A DNA stretch of 64,000 bases from Microstegium vimineum (Eukaryota > Streptophyta > Magnoliopsida > Poales > Poaceae), in the NCBI GenBank assembly GCA_022036555.1, contig CM039129.1, forward strand, positions 40,610,649 to 40,674,648, in the 5' to 3' direction. A program made the translations under genes and the position numbers. The notes beneath the pieces are model-generated. The model was not told the DNA's origin and searched no databases. It was given only the letters and a program-made list of their open reading frames with translations. Positions 33,942 to 45,974 of this stretch are shown here, one piece after another; position 1 is the first letter of the stretch; the number at the start of each line of letters is the position of its first letter.

Positions 33942-34503
33942 CTCTAGGCCTGCGAGCCAAATCTGGACAAAAAGGTCCACGTAATAGCTTAGCTTTTGTA
34001 ACAATATGATGTCGAGCCCCCCAAGGGCTTCTTATGTTTAATGTATTTTATTCGAGATGCATCTGAGTGCTTTTTACTTCTCGAGTTGTCTCTATTTCTC
34101 TTTGCCTGAGTCATTGCTTTGTGGACTAAGTATTCGACGCACGCTCGTATCCCTGGAGGGGGGGAGGAAGTGGGGGTACCATAGCCCTGAGGCGTAGGAG
34201 AGTCCCCAGCTTGACGGCCCTCGACCCTTAGGGAGTTCGAGGCGTTTTCTACTTAGCCGTGAAGCGTGCTCAGGGCAAAGGCAAAAAGAGAGGTGTTGAG
34301 TTTTGAAAAAACGTTCGAGTTTTTAGAGGACTTAGGAGGGGGGTCCCCCCCTGTCAGCCCCCGAGGGAGGCTTGACTTTGCCGGAGCAGAGTCGAGGCTA
34401 CCTTAGAGTCATGAACGAATGCAAAATGTATTTCGAGAACATTTTGTTCATTCATAATGCGATAAGTGTACACAATGCGGGAAATGTACAAGGCCTCGAG
34501 GCC
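33942..34503. other. Spacer between antisense gene and pol 3' end
   Basis: This is the tail-to-tail gap between the antisense gene (stop 33941) and the integrase stop (34504). The stretch 33990-34050 (tttgtaacaatatgatg and following T-rich DNA) could be the 3' untranslated region of the antisense gene. No gene is seen. Confidence 0.5.
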
Positions 34504-35337
34504 TTAGGGATAGAAACAACGTAGATGTTCGATGTTCCATGCGTTGGTGAGGATCTCGCCCTTGTCGTTCTTCAGCTTGTAAGTGCCTGGCTTTAGCACC
34601 TCCGCCACGATGAAGGGTCCCTCCCAAGGTGGCGTCGGCTTGTAACGTCCCTTGTTGCTTTGTCGGCAGCGCAGAACGAGGTCGCCGACGTCGAGGTCCC
34701 TTTTGCGTACGTTTTTGTCGTGGTAGCGCAGCAGCGTTTGCTGGTGCTTTGCCGACTTGAAGAGGGCCACATCTCGAGCTTCCTCGAGTTGGTCGAGGGA
34801 GTCCTCTCGGGCTGTTGTGTTGGCTTGCTCGCTATAGGCCTTTAGTCGAGGGGACCCGTACTCGAGGTCAGTGGGGAGGATGGCCTCGGACCCATAGATC
34901 AAGAAGAACGGGGAGAACCCTGTGGCTCGACTTGGTGTCGTTCGGAGACTCCATAGGACAACGGGCAGTTCATCGACCCATCTCTTGCCATGTTTGTTCA
35001 GCCGATCGAAGATCCTTGGCTTGAGGCCCTGCAAAACCATACCATTGGCGCGCTCGACCTGGCCGTTAGTTCGAGGGTGGGCGACTGCAGACCAATTCAC
35101 CCTGATGTGGTGGTGGTCACAGAAGTCCAGGAACTTCTGGCCGGTGAACTGGGTGCCGTTGTCGGTGATGATGACGTTGGGGACCCCGAAGCGGTGGATG
35201 ATGTCGGTGAAGAATAGCACGGCTTGTCGAGACTGGATGTTGGCGATGGGTCGAGCCTCAATCCACTTTGAGAACTTGTCTACAACCACGAGGAGGTGGG
35301 TGTGGCCACCTTTGGTTCTCTTCAGGGGGCCAACCAT
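34504..35337 (-). pseudogene. Tat pol: integrase core and C-terminal domain
   Basis: The open frame from 35337 starts VGPLKRTKGGHTHLLVVVDK and shows the catalytic pattern: Asp in VVDKFSKW, Asp in IITDNGTQF and Glu in NGQVERANG, the DDE triad. A YGSEAILPTD motif, the GDLVLRCR and WEGPFIV of the C-terminal domain and the terminal ERLRCFYP-like NIEHLRCFYP follow. Integrase joins cDNA to chromosomal DNA. The core alone is uninterrupted, but it is cut from the upstream pol by TAG at 35362, where the family has Trp in the IT-x-PF motif. Confidence 0.92.
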
Positions 35338-35361
35338 GTCGAGCCCCCATACTGTGAACGG

Positions 35362-36480
35362 CTAGGTGATGGGTATCATCTGAAGAGCTTGGGTGGGTAG
35401 GTGGGTCTGCCTGGCATAGAATTGGCATCCCTTGCAAGATCGAACGAGTTTGGTAGCGTCGGTGACAACTGTCGGCCAGTAGAAGCCTTGTCGAAAGGCG
35501 CTTCCTACCAGCGTTCTTGGCGTCGCGTGGTGGCCGCAAGCCCCCGAGTGTAGATCCTTCAGCAGTGCCCTCCCCTCCTCGAGGGTGAGGCAACGTTGAA
35601 GTACCCCGGTAGGGCTGCGCTGGTACACCTCGCGGCCATCCCCATACAAGACGTAGGTTTTGGCACGTCGGGCTATACGGCGGGCTTCGGTACGGTCCTC
35701 TGGGAGCTCACCCCGTATCAGATACTCGAGGTAGGGTGCGCGCCAGTCCGTCGAGGGGGTGGGTGTTGCAGCTGCTCCGTCGATCTCCATGCCTTCTTCC
35801 CCATTCGAGGGGGGATCGGCCGAGGGTTGTGGATCGACCCCTTGCTCGAGGGCAGGAGCCCCCGAGCCTAGGTCGACGGACAGCTTGTGAAGGTCCCTCG
35901 AGAAGACGTCGGGAGGGACTGTACCCCTAGTGGACGCGATTTTGGCCAGCTCGTCGGCAGCTTCGTTGTACCGGCGGGCGGTGTGGTTGAGCTCGAGGCC
36001 GTAGAATTTGTCCTCGAGCTTTCGGACCTCCTTGCAGTAGGCTTCCGTCTTTGGGTCGTGGCAGATCGAATCTTTCATCACTTGGTCAATTACCAACTGC
36101 GAGTCCCCCCGAACGTCGAGGCGTCGGACCCCGAGATCGATGGCGATGCGCAGACCGTTGACGAGGGCCTCGTACTCGGCTACGTTGTTGGAGGCGGGGA
36201 AGTGGAGATGGATGGCGTAGCGCATGTGAACCCCCGAGGGTGATATGAACAGCAATCTGGCGCCTGCCCCCGTCTTCATCAACGATCCATCGAAGTACAT
36301 GGTCCAGAGCTCGGCCTGAACTTGCGCCGGGGGTAGTTGGGTGTCGGTCCATTCTGCAACGAAATCTGCCAATACCTGAGACTTGATGGCCTTCCGAGGG
36401 GCGTAGGAGAGGGTTTCCCCCATGAGCTCGACCAACCACTGGCGATTCTCCCGGATGCCTCCCGGTTCTGGATTATCTCC
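35362..36480 (-). pseudogene. Tat pol: second RNase H and integrase zinc finger
   Basis: The minus-strand frame (open from 36906) enters pol after a frameshift near 36470. It carries SQVLADFVAEW, then an archaeal-type RNase H: YFDGSLMKTGAG, NNVAEYEALVNGL, RGDSQLVIDQV and NEAADELAKIA, with the Asp, Glu, Asp, Asp residues in order. A linker of about 70 residues leads to the HHCC integrase finger: HSGACGHHATPRTL and CKGCQFYARQ. The extra RNase H beside the one fused to reverse transcriptase is typical of the Tat lineage. It ends at TAG 35362-35364. Confidence 0.88.
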
Positions 36481-37741
36481 CTGAGGGGGAAAGATGAGAT
36501 CACAGTGACCGGGTGGCCTAGGAAATAGTGCTGGATCTTGCGTCGAGTGAGGACGATGGCATACAGCAGCTTCTGGATGTGGGGGTATCTCGTCTTGGTC
36601 TCGGAAAGTACCTCGCTCACGAAGTAGACAGGCCTCTGAACCGGCAGGGCATGTCCCTCTTCCGCCCTCTCGACCACTACGGCAGCACTGACTACCTGGG
36701 TAGTCGCCGCGACATAGAGCAAGAGGGGCTCGGCTGGGCTCGGCGGTACCAAGACAGGTGGCGAGGTGAGCAAGGCTTTGAGCTTGGAGAGCGATTCCTC
36801 GGCCTCGACGGTCCACGCGAAGTGTTCCGTTTTCTTCAGGAGGCGGTAAAGGGGCAGTGCCTTTTCTCCGAGCCTCGAGATGAACCGGCTGAGGGAGACG
36901 AGGCACCCCGTGACCCTTTGCACGCCTTTAAGGTCGTTGATCGGGCCCATCCTTGTGATTGTGGTTACCTTCTCAGGGTTGGCCTCGATCCCGCGTTGGG
37001 AAACTATGTACCCTAGGAGCATGCCTCGAGGAACTCCGAAGACACACTTCTCAGGGTTTAGTTTTATGCGATTTGCCCTGAGGCACCCAAACGCGATCTC
37101 AAGGTCCCTGCCCAGGTTTCCGACTGTTTTGGATTTGACCACGATGTCATCGACGTAGGCCTCGAGGTCGGCCCTATGTGTTTCCCAAAGACATGGAGCA
37201 TGCATCGCTGATATGTGGCTCCAGCGTTTCGCAGACCGAAGGGCAAAGTGCGGTAGCAAAACATGCCAAAGGGGGTGATGAAGGAAGTCGCGAGCTGATC
37301 GGACTCCTTCATCTTTATTTGGTGATAGCCAGAATACGCATCAAGGAAGCAGAGGGTTTCACATCCCGCGGTGGAATCTATTATTTGATCGATACGTGGT
37401 AATGGAAAAGGAACCTTGGGACATGCTTTATTCAAACTAGTGTAGTCTACACACATCCTATCATTTCCATTCTTTTTCATGACAAGTACGGGATTTGCTA
37501 ACCACTCGGGGTGATGTACCTCCTTGACGAATCTGGCCTTCAAAAGCTTGTCGACCTCCTCCCCGATGATTCTGCGCTTTTCCTCGTCGAAGCGGCGCAG
37601 CCGTTGCTTCACCGGTTTGGATCTAGCTCGGATGTCCAAGGAGTGCTCGGCGACCTCCCTCGGAATGCCCGGCATATCCGAGGGACTCCATGCAAACACG
37701 TCAACATTCGCACGGAGAAAGTCGACGAGCACGGCTTCCTA
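36470..37741 (-). pseudogene. Tat pol: reverse transcriptase and first RNase H
   Basis: From 37738 the frame gives FLRANVDVFAWSPSDMPGIP, then the fingers and palm (FVKEVHHPEWLANPVLV, MCVDYTSLNKACPK, FLDAYSGYHQI, PFGLRNAGATYQR). A one-base change near 37200 moves the frame; the catalytic AYVDDIVVKSK follows at about 37170-37140, then the thumb and the RNase H region with FAWTVEAEESLSKLK and RPVYFVSEVLSETKTRYP. The enzyme copies element RNA into DNA. Upstream it is cut from the protease by TAG at 37739; downstream the frame shifts near 36470. Confidence 0.92.
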
Positions 37742-38698
37742 TTTGGGCTCGAGGGTGGCGCTGATCGTCAGCGTCTTCCCATCCGCGTGGCCGGGGTCGA
37801 GCGGGACGGTCTTGGTGTCCTCCGCGGGCATGAAGTTGTCGGCGTGTTGCTTGGGGTCGGGGATCTCTTTGGTGAGGTCGTCGAGGGCCGCGAGGACGGC
37901 CGACTCTTCGACGGCTTTAGCGCTTTCCACGCACTCGACGTTGCAGTCGTATGTGTGCTCGTAGGAGGTGCCGACGGTGATGACCCTCATGGGCCCTGGC
38001 ATCTTCAGCTTGAGGTAGGCGTAGTTCGGGATCGCCATGAACTTAGCGTACCCCGGTCGACCGATGATGGCGTGGTAGGTGCCACGGAACGCAACCACCT
38101 CGAAGGTCAGATCCTCCTTTCGGAAGTTCAAGGGGGTGCCGAAGCAGACGGGTAGCTTGACGCGGCCGATCGGGAGTGCCTTCTTTCCTGGGACGACCCC
38201 GTGGAATCCTCCCGCGCTGGGCAAGAGCGCGGTCCTCGGGATCCCCAAGAGGTCGAGGGTCGCGACGTAGATGATGTTGAGGCTGCTTCCCCCATCCATA
38301 AGTACCTTGGTGAGGCGGGTGTTAAGTATGATTGGGTCGACGACGAGCGGGTAGACCCCTGCGTTGGGGACATGCTCGGGGTGGTCGTCCTGGTCGAAGG
38401 TGATCGGCGTGTGGGACCAGTCGAGGTATCGAGGAGCCTGGGCTCGGACGGAGAAGACCTCTCGACGCTCCCTCTTGCGCTGACGCGTACTGAGTCGAGC
38501 CGAGGGCACCCCGTGGATCATGTAGCAGTCGCAAACCTCGGGGAAGCCCCCGTTGTTGCCATCGTCCCCTTCGTGTGGATCCCCCTTCTTGTCGTCTTTC
38601 TTGAAGCCAAGAGAGTTGAAGTGCTTCTTGAGCATACGACAGTGCTCGAGACTGTGGTTGGTCGGTCCCATGTGATAGGGGCAGGGCTCCTTTAGCAT
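37742..38698 (-). pseudogene. Tat gag C-terminus and aspartic protease
   Basis: The open frame begins MLKEPCPYHMGPTNHSLEHC, a Cys/His-containing Gag tail, and includes the protease core with VLMDGGSSLNIIYVATLDLLGI, where the active Asp lies in DGGSS (common form D-T/G-G-S/A), and FRGTYHAIIGRPGYAKFMA, the second conserved protease block. The protease processes the polyprotein. It would be fused to pol, but the TAG at 37739 ends it. Confidence 0.88.
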
Positions 38699-38849
38699 CT
38701 TGTCGAAGACGCCCCCGTCGAGAGGGGGGGCCTCGAGGCTTCTTCTTGTCTACCGCAGCGACAAGATCGTCGGGCTCGACGTTGCGTCGACCCAGTTGGT
38801 TCTTCTTTTTCTTCTTCTTGCTGTTGTTGTCGTTGTTGTTGTTGTTCCT

Positions 38850-40914
38850 CTAGGGCCCGTTGTTCGAGCCCCCGGGCTCGTCTGCCTTGGCCTTCCCCTT
38901 GTCTGGGGATGCATAGAAGAACGCGCCAACAGCTTCCTCGCTGGCTGCGTAGTTGGCGACAATGTCCATGAGCTCGTTGGTGGTCTTGGGGGTATTCCGT
39001 CCCAGTTCCCGCACCAGCTCCTTGCAGGTTGTTCTGGCGATGAACGCAGTGATGACATCGTGGTCGGAGATGTGGGTTAGCGCGGTACGCTGCCTCGAAA
39101 ACCGATGGGTGAAGGCGCAGAGGGTCTCCCCTGGCCTCTGCTTGCAGCTGCGGAGATCCCAGGAGTTCCCTGGTCGTTCGTATGTGCCCTTGAAATTCCC
39201 CTCGAAGATCCTGACCAGGTCGGGCCAGTCTTGGATCAAGTCCGGGGGGAGCTCCTCGAGCCATCTTCGAGCGGTGTTAGAGAGGAAGAGCGGGAGTTGC
39301 CGGATGATGACGTGGTTGTTGTCGGCTCCTCCTCGCTGACATGCCAGCCTGAAATCAGCAAGCCAGAGCTCCGGCTTGGTTTCGCCGTTGTACTTGACCA
39401 GGCTGGTGGGTGGACGGAAGCGAACGGGCAAGGCGGTTCGCCGGATGGTCCTGCCGAAGACTCGTGGCCCTGGTGGTTCCGGAGATCGACGTCGATCTTC
39501 GTCACTGTCGTAGCGCCCACCTCGGTGAGCGTTGTAACCTCGAGCCTCAGCGTCGCCATGCCGGCGTCGATTGTTCTCCCGCGGTGGTCGATCGTCGACG
39601 ATGCGATCTTGAACTGGTCGTCGCTTTACTCCGCCTTGGGGCGCTTTGTCTTGGTGGACGGATACCTCTCGATTTTGTCGAGGGGGTACGTCCTAATGCT
39701 CGGAGACAGCTCCTCTGCGCCTCGAGACCGAGCTCTCTGCCTGCTGCATGCCTGCGGTTTGGAGAAACCCTTGGATTTCGTTCCTGATGCGTCGCGCTTG
39801 GGGTGTCGATGGCGCAGGCATGTCACGAAGCAGCATTGCGCCGCTACGACATTTTGGCTGGTACGGTTGTAGACGCGGGGCTCGTTTGCCCCCTCCTCGA
39901 CGATCCGTCAATGGACTTCCCGAGCCCGCTCGCGAGCCCCTCCACCCTGTGGGCGTCCTCGATCTCGCTCGAGGGCCTGCTCGAGCTGCTGAAGTTGCAG
40001 GCGTTCTTCCTCGAGCTTAGCGAGCAGCTCTCGGACTTGCGTGATCTGGACGTCCTGAGGTGGATCGGCTTTGTCAGGGCTTGGGGGGTCGGCGTCCCGT
40101 GCTGGTGTAGCGTTGCCCCCTCCTCCTTCATCCGTGGTCGCGGCGTCGTTGACGTCATCCTGGGAATCAACCTGGCCGTCGAGGTGGAAGCATTCTCGGG
40201 TGGGATTGTAATCCTCATCGGGAGAGTCCGAGTCGGGGTAGCCGTGGTAGAAGTTGGGAAAAGATCCCCTACGCTCCTCCTCCAGCTGTCGCCGCAACGT
40301 GCCCCAGGTGTGACAACCCGGGATCGGGGCTCGTCGTGGCCCGAGCGCTCGTCCGGCGGAGAGGTGGTGACGAGGTTGAGCGTCGTACGTAGCAGGCTCC
40401 CCGGGGACCCGCAACGTGTCTGCATCTGCAAGCCTACGAAAGTAGAACAAAGTCTGGCGCTGTTGTAAAGCCCGTGTGGAAACAGGTTATGCGGCGGCGG
40501 CGCGACCGAGTGTGCCGGAGAGGCCACGGGGACCCTCTGAGATGACGGTATGGCAGGGCCAAAGTCAGGCTCAGCGAGGTACCCGCTCCCGACCCGCAAG
40601 CATGGGTCAAACAGGCTCCCGCAGGGGAGAACTATGTCACCAGCTGAGGCCGGGGAGACGACGTCCGGCGTCTCCGGATCCACGCGGTGAAGAGTGCGGC
40701 GTTGTCGTTGACGCCTCCCCCTGGTCGCAGGCGAGAGGCGCGAGTGGTGGGACCGTCGTCTGGTCCTCCTTGGTCCCGGCGTTCTGGAGCTGATGCTGTC
40801 CGTGCCACTACTGGTGAGTAGAATCATGTCGTGGCCATGGCCCGTGGACATGAACTCTAGGCCCCCGAACCAGATGATGGTGGCGAATGGAAGTGATGGG
40901 ATCGTGGAATCCAT
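38850..40914 (-). pseudogene. Tat gag polyprotein
   Basis: Pieces in three frames. The N-terminus is probably ATG 40914 (SLPFATIIWFGGLEFMSTGH). After a shift near 40460 comes a charged region with YPDSDSPDEDYNP and a short coiled coil (VRELLAKLEEERLQLQQLEQ) to 39908. The Gag core is 39431-38850: RFRPPTSLVKYNGETKPELW, LPLFLSNTARRWLEELP, GNFKGTYERPGNSWDL and LCAFTHRFSRQRTALTHI, the Retrotrans_gag pattern. It forms particles and packages RNA. Several frameshifts and a stop at about 38850 break it. Confidence 0.85.
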
Positions 40915-40971
40915 CTAGGAGAGTAGTTCGGAGTTGATCGACATGCAAACCCCCCTACCTAGTGCACCAAC

Positions 40972-42249
40972 GGTCGGTGTTATGACCCAGGGGGTCAAGA
41001 CCACCGGCTAGTAAATTTGTATATTGCGTGCTCCCTCTCCCAGATGTGATGCAAGAAGAACACAAGATTTATCCTGGTTCGGGCAAAGAAGGCCCTATGT
41101 CCAGCGGGGTAGGATGGATTGTATTATCTTGCACCGAAGTGCTCATACAGGGGGGTACAAGCTGGTTTGCACGGGGGTGCTCAGGATGAGCTAAGGCCCA
41201 GGGCTAGCAGGACTATCCTAGGTGGTCGGTTGATCGCTTGAGAGGTCGATCTAGCGATCGGGTGTGTGGTGTATGAGGGTCGGAGCTGAGGTCCGAATGC
41301 GAATACTTGTGCGAATGTAAAAATTCCCCCCCCCCCCCACCCTTCCTTCTATCCCGGCGTCCCCTTTTATAGACCAAGGGGAGGCCCGAGGGTACAGGGT
41401 CCTAAACTGTTGCAGCATGGGAGGCATGTCCGTGGCATCGTGTTGGCGAAGGGACGTCGATCGCTGTAGCGGCATGGCCTTCCCGTCCTTCCAGTGCTCC
41501 AGGGCATGGTGATGGCGGACTGGACGTTGCGGCACGTCGCTGCGCCACAGGGTCGACCTTCTGTAGACGGGTGCGAGTCCCACAGTTGAAGCGGGATGGG
41601 GCGGACGGGACGGATCCCATACCGGAGTGGTTGGAGGCAGGGGTCGAGCCCCCTGGTCGAGGGGGGGGTCGAGACCAGCATGGTCTTGTCGTATCTCTGA
41701 AAACACCGTCGAGGGTTGTCCTGTTCATGGCTCGAGGGGTGCCTCCGGAGTCTATACTCGCGACATGGTTACAGTGGCATCACAGTTTGACGGAGGTCCA
41801 GGGCACGGGCGGTGAGTTGGTGGATTTGACCACGGTAGCGGGCGCCCATGGCGTTAGGCGGGGGCAGGTAGGCGTATTGGATCCCTTTAACCCATACCGG
41901 GAGCAGGCGAGCTGATCGAGCTTCCTGCCCAGGGGTCGTTCGTTCGACCCCCGGTCCGTCATTCGGGGTCGAGGCGGAGGCGGAGGGGTCGTTCGTTCGA
42001 CCCCCGGTCCGTCATTCGGGGTCAAGGCGGAGGCGGAGGGGTCGTTCGTTCGACCCCCGGTCCGTCTGTTTCTCCAGAGATGGGCCGGCCCACGGCTGGC
42101 TGCCGTTGCTGGTGCGGGAGGGGCCTTCTATGTGATGGGCCTTTCTTCATGGACTTGAGCGGCTGATCGGATCTGTCTTAAAAACGGTCGCTATGTTGAG
42201 CGTCAGTTTATCGAAGGGTTTAGGGTACCCCTTACCTTTGTACCCGACA
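40972..42249 (-). repeat. Right (5') LTR of the Tat element
   Basis: It aligns with the left LTR over its full length; the extra bases are mostly in a C-run at 41327-41339. The last two to four bases next to the internal region (ggtc rather than tgtt at 40972-40975) differ from the left LTR. It has the same three-unit repeat (41933-42063). The internal side reads CGTTGGTGCACTAGG on the minus strand; I could not match this to a tRNA primer site. Confidence 0.9.
41362..41374 (-). promoter_or_regulatory. TATA box of the Tat 5' LTR
   Basis: On the minus strand the sequence reads GGTCTATAAAAGGGG, a strong TATA box, within the 5' LTR and pointing toward gag. The same motif is present in the left LTR at about 27184-27197. 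It would drive the genomic transcript. Confidence 0.7.
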
Positions 42250-45200
42250 GTGTTGATAGAGCAAATGAATGTGATGAGGTCCTGCCAAATATGGCTGCGG
42301 AAGATGCAGAATTGTTAGAGGCACTGTTGCATCGTCATTTAGATGACCCTTCAATGTTCTTCATGAAAGGTATGGATTCCCTGATGAATGCAGCAAAAGA
42401 GCCTTTGTATGATGAGTCTAAGGGTTGTACCCAAGAGTTCACGACACTGCGGTCTGTGCATAAGTTTTTGGTGTTCAAAGCTAGATATGGTTTGTCTGAT
42501 ACTGGCTTTGATGCATTCTTGAGTATTATAGCAGACATGCTTCCAAATGAGAACAATGTGGCGACTAACACGTACTATGCAAAGAAGTTAATCAGTTCGC
42601 TCACCATGGGTGTTGAGAGGATCCACGCATGTAGAAATCATTGTATCCTATATCGAGGTGATAAGTATAAGGACAAGGTCAGCTGTCCAAACTGCAGTGC
42701 AAGTAGGTACAAGACGAATAAAGACTTTCGAGAAGAACAATGTGCTGCCTCCAAATGTAAAGGAAATAAGAGAAAGAAGACCCAACAGAGAGCAACAAAC
42801 CCCCACAATCAAAGAAAAAGATGAAGTAGACTATTATGCCTAGAAAAAGATTCCTGCTTTAGTGATGTGGTACCTTCCTGTGGTTGATCGGTTGAGGTGT
42901 TTGTTCGCTAACCCAGAGGATGCCAAACTTATGACCTAGCATGCTTCAAATGAGCACAAAAATGATGGGAAACTTCGTCATCCGGCTGATGGCACGCAGT
43001 GGAGAGATTTCAATAACAACCATGAAGACTTTGAAAAGGAAACAAGAAATGTTAGATTTGCACTGAGTACTGATGGAATGAATCCATTTGCTGAGAGGAG
43101 CAGCACACATAGCACATGGCCGGTGATCCTCACCATCTACAAACTTCCCAAATGGTTGATGCAAAAGCGAAAGTACCTCATGCTAACCATCCTTATCTCT
43201 GGACCTACACAACCTAGAGTGGACATGGATGTTTTCTTGGAGCCCTTAATGGAAGACATGAAGATGTTGTGGGAAACAGGTGTTCAAATGTGGGACGAGT
43301 ACTGCAAAGAATCTTTCACGCTAAGAGCAATTATTTTTGTTACGGTCAACGATTACCCTGCTCTCTTCACATTATCAGGGTAGTTCAAGGGAAAGGTTGG
43401 TTGTGTATTCTGCATAGATGAAACCGCTTACGTGTCCCTCGATGCATCTAAGAAGATAGTGTACATGAGACATAGACGCTTCTTATCGAAAGGACACAGG
43501 TACCGCCTTAAAAAGATGGCTAAGTACTTCGACAATAACAATGAACTACACTCTATTCCACCATCAGGTAACAGTAAAGGCCAAAGAGTTTTCCAAATAG
43601 TTAGCAAAATAAAATTTGTTTTCGGGAAAAAGACAAAAGACGGAAAACCAAGAAAGAATGTCAAACCAACTCCAGGGGCTACATTCAAGAAGATGTCTAT
43701 TTTCTTTGAGTATTTACCATACTGGAAAGAGTTAGATGTACGACATGCGATCGATGGTATGCACGTTCAGAAGAACGTGTTTCAAAGTCTAATTGGCACA
43801 TTGCTAGAGATGAAGAGCAAGACAAAGGAAGGTCTGAATTCACACATGGACATGGTACAGTTAGACATAGAAAAAGAGCTTCACCCTGTTCTACAAGAAA
43901 ATGGGAAGTGTCATCTACCAGCAGCAAGCTACAACCTCAACATAGATGAGAAACATGCGATGTGTGTGTGGTTGAGGAAATTGAAAGTCCCATCTGGATT
44001 TTTCTCTAGCATACGGAGTATCGTGTCAATGAAAGACCTTACACTCACCAACTACAACTCACATGATTGTCATGTCATGCTAACTACTTTCCTTCCCATT
44101 GTCATCAGGGCTATAAATCCTTTGTTCGTAAAGATGGCAGTAACACGTCTATGTTTCATTTTCAACAAGATCTCAGAAAAGGTGATTGACCATGATGAGT
44201 TAGCGACTCTTCAGGAATTTGTAGTGGAGACAGTGTCACAGTTTGAGATGTGTTTCCCCCCAGCATTCTTTGATATCATGGTGCACCTCGTTGTGCACTT
44301 GGTTCCTCAAATTGAGGCATTGGGTCCTATGTACTTGCATGAAATGTGGACTTATGAGCATTTCATGGCAATGCTAAATGGTTATGTTTCAACTCATGCT
44401 CGCCCAGAGGCGTCTATGGTTGAGGAGTATTTAACCGAAGAGGTCATTGAGTTCGGAGGTCCATTCTGCAATAGTGTCCTAAAAGATCAAGTTGCAATAG
44501 GTTTGCCTCCGTCACGACATGAGGGTAGGTTGTATGGAAGTGGGAAAGATTACAACATAGTCCTCGAGGCACATCACAGTATCCTACATCAGCTCTCGAT
44601 AATGGAGCCTTTGATCGAGGAACACTTAAATGAACTTCAGGAACATAATCCTGGGCACACGGATGATTGGGTAATGAAGGAACACAAGACTCGGTTCAAC
44701 ACATGGCTAAGGGAGAAGGATATTCCACGTGGGGAAACAATTGAGGAACAAACCATCAAAGGGTTGGCATCTGGACCCTCACACCAGGTCACGACATGGC
44801 AAACCTATGACATTAATGGCTTCACATTCTGTACCAAGTACAAGGACATAAAGAGCATGGCACAAAACAGTGGTGTTCGATGCGAGGCCATTGACTCTAC
44901 GACAGGTGAGATTATTACATACTTTGGCATCATTGTTGAGATATGGGAACTAGACTATGGTACATTCCAAATCCCCGTATATAAATGTGAATGGGTTGAA
45001 GACAAACATGTCACAGTGGACAACTATGGGGTCAGAGTTCTTGATCTAAGTAAGGTAGCCTACAAAGATGACCCATGGATAATGGCTAACCGTGCTGCAC
45101 AGGTTTTCTATGCTGAACAGATCCTTTCTCCTAATGACAGGAAAAGTACGAACCAGCCAAAGCATGTAGTTTTTCCTGGAAAGCAACAAGCTATCGGAGT

Positions 45201-45506
45201 TGATGGTGTATCTGATCTGGAGGATTTCAACCAATTTAGCAATATGTCTCTCTTTGTAGACCATCCAGTGAAGATAAGGAATGTTGAGCGAAGAATCCCA
45301 CAGAATTCATTGCCCTGGGTTCGCCACGATGGACAAGGAAGAACAGTAACAGCCTAGTTTATATTTGTCATGCATATAATCCATTTGTGGTACAATGTGT
45401 ACTTTACAATGTCCATCATTCACTGTTTGTAAATGTGAGACTTTATGCTTATTCCACCTTTATGCTATCATTTTCTATATATATAGTCTATCTTGTATGA
45501 TTCAGT

Positions 45507-45945
45507 AACCCTAGACCCTAGCTTAACTAACCCTAGACCCTATCTTAACTAACCCTAGACCCTAGCTTAACTAATCCTAGACCCTAGCTTAACTAACCCT
45601 AGACCCTAGCTTAACTAACCCTAGACCCTAGCTTAACTAACCCTAGACCCTAGCTTAACCAACCCTAGACTCTAGCTTAACTAACCCTAGACCCTAGCTT
45701 AACTAACCCTAGACCCTAGACCCTAGCTTAACTAACCCTAGACCCTAGCTTAACTAACCCTAGACCCTAGCTTAACTAACCCTAGACCCTACCTTAACTA
45801 ACCCTAGACCCTACCTTAACTAAACCTAGATCCTACCTTAACTAACCCTAGACCCTAGCTTAACTAACCCTAGACCCTAACTTAACTAACCCTAGACCCT
45901 AGCTTAACTAACCCTTAACCCTTAACCCTAACTATAAATTAACAA
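45507..45945. repeat. Telomere-like 22-bp minisatellite inside CACTA D
   Basis: About 19-20 tandem copies of a 22-bp unit containing ACCCTAGACCCTA plus gcttaact, ending in aacccttaacccttaaccctaac. The CCCTA core resembles the plant telomere repeat CCCTAAA but the period is 22 bp, so it is not telomeric DNA. It starts 150 bp after the transposase stop codon. Confidence 0.95.
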
Positions 45946-45974
45946 TACATGAACCCTAACTATATGCAAATGAT

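Larger units (their letters stand above)
26808..42249 (-). mobile_element. Ty3/gypsy Tat-lineage LTR retrotransposon, TSD gtgtt
   Basis: The element is flanked by gtgtt at 26803-26807 and 42250-42254, with two LTRs of about 1.27 kb. Its coding strand is minus: the 5' LTR is the right one, gag-pol runs from 40914 to 34504, and the polypurine tract is ggctcgggggcta (minus strand, about 28072-28085) beside the left LTR. A second RNase H domain and a plus-strand gene between integrase and 3' LTR are hallmarks of the Tat lineage (Grande/RIRE2-like). I counted about seven substitutions and two single-base indels between the LTRs in their first 300 bp, so it is not very recent. All coding parts contain breaks. 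Confidence 0.93.
26448..45357 (+). pseudogene. TNP2-type CACTA transposase gene, split by gypsy insertion
   Basis: From ATG 26448 the protein begins MERSLWMYELSRLDPSYLSE and has an HIYCPCIDCKN Cys motif and a CRGFMKDCLIWTKHGE motif, the Transpos_assoc domain. The frame stops cleanly at 26807, is interrupted by the gypsy element, and resumes in frame at 42255 with a region ending CPNCSASRYK. After a frameshift near 42800 comes the Transposase_21 core: FALSTDGMNPFAERSSTHST and LISGPTQPRVDMDVFLEPL (43060-43380). The last block (43432-45357, 641 codons) contains the DUF4218-like region (roughly residues 200-340; MTRL-like and HLxxxExxGP motifs) and a DUF4216-like region (about 460-535). Nonsense codons: TAG at 42841, 42938 and 43381. 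The enzyme would bind subterminal repeats and cut the ends; this copy cannot be translated whole. Long open frames between stops suggest recent loss. Confidence 0.88.

Noticed and set aside
37511..38695. Plus-strand ORFs over pol and protease
   Set aside because: They mirror the minus-strand pol codons and contain no known motifs.
26814..42249. LTR start at TGTTATG (26814)
   Set aside because: It gives mismatching target sites (gttgg against gtgtt); starting at 26808 gives a perfect duplication and restores the host frame.
45507..45945. True telomere sequence
   Set aside because: The period is 22 bp with a gcttaact spacer and it lies inside a transposon; plant telomeres are plain CCCTAAA repeats.
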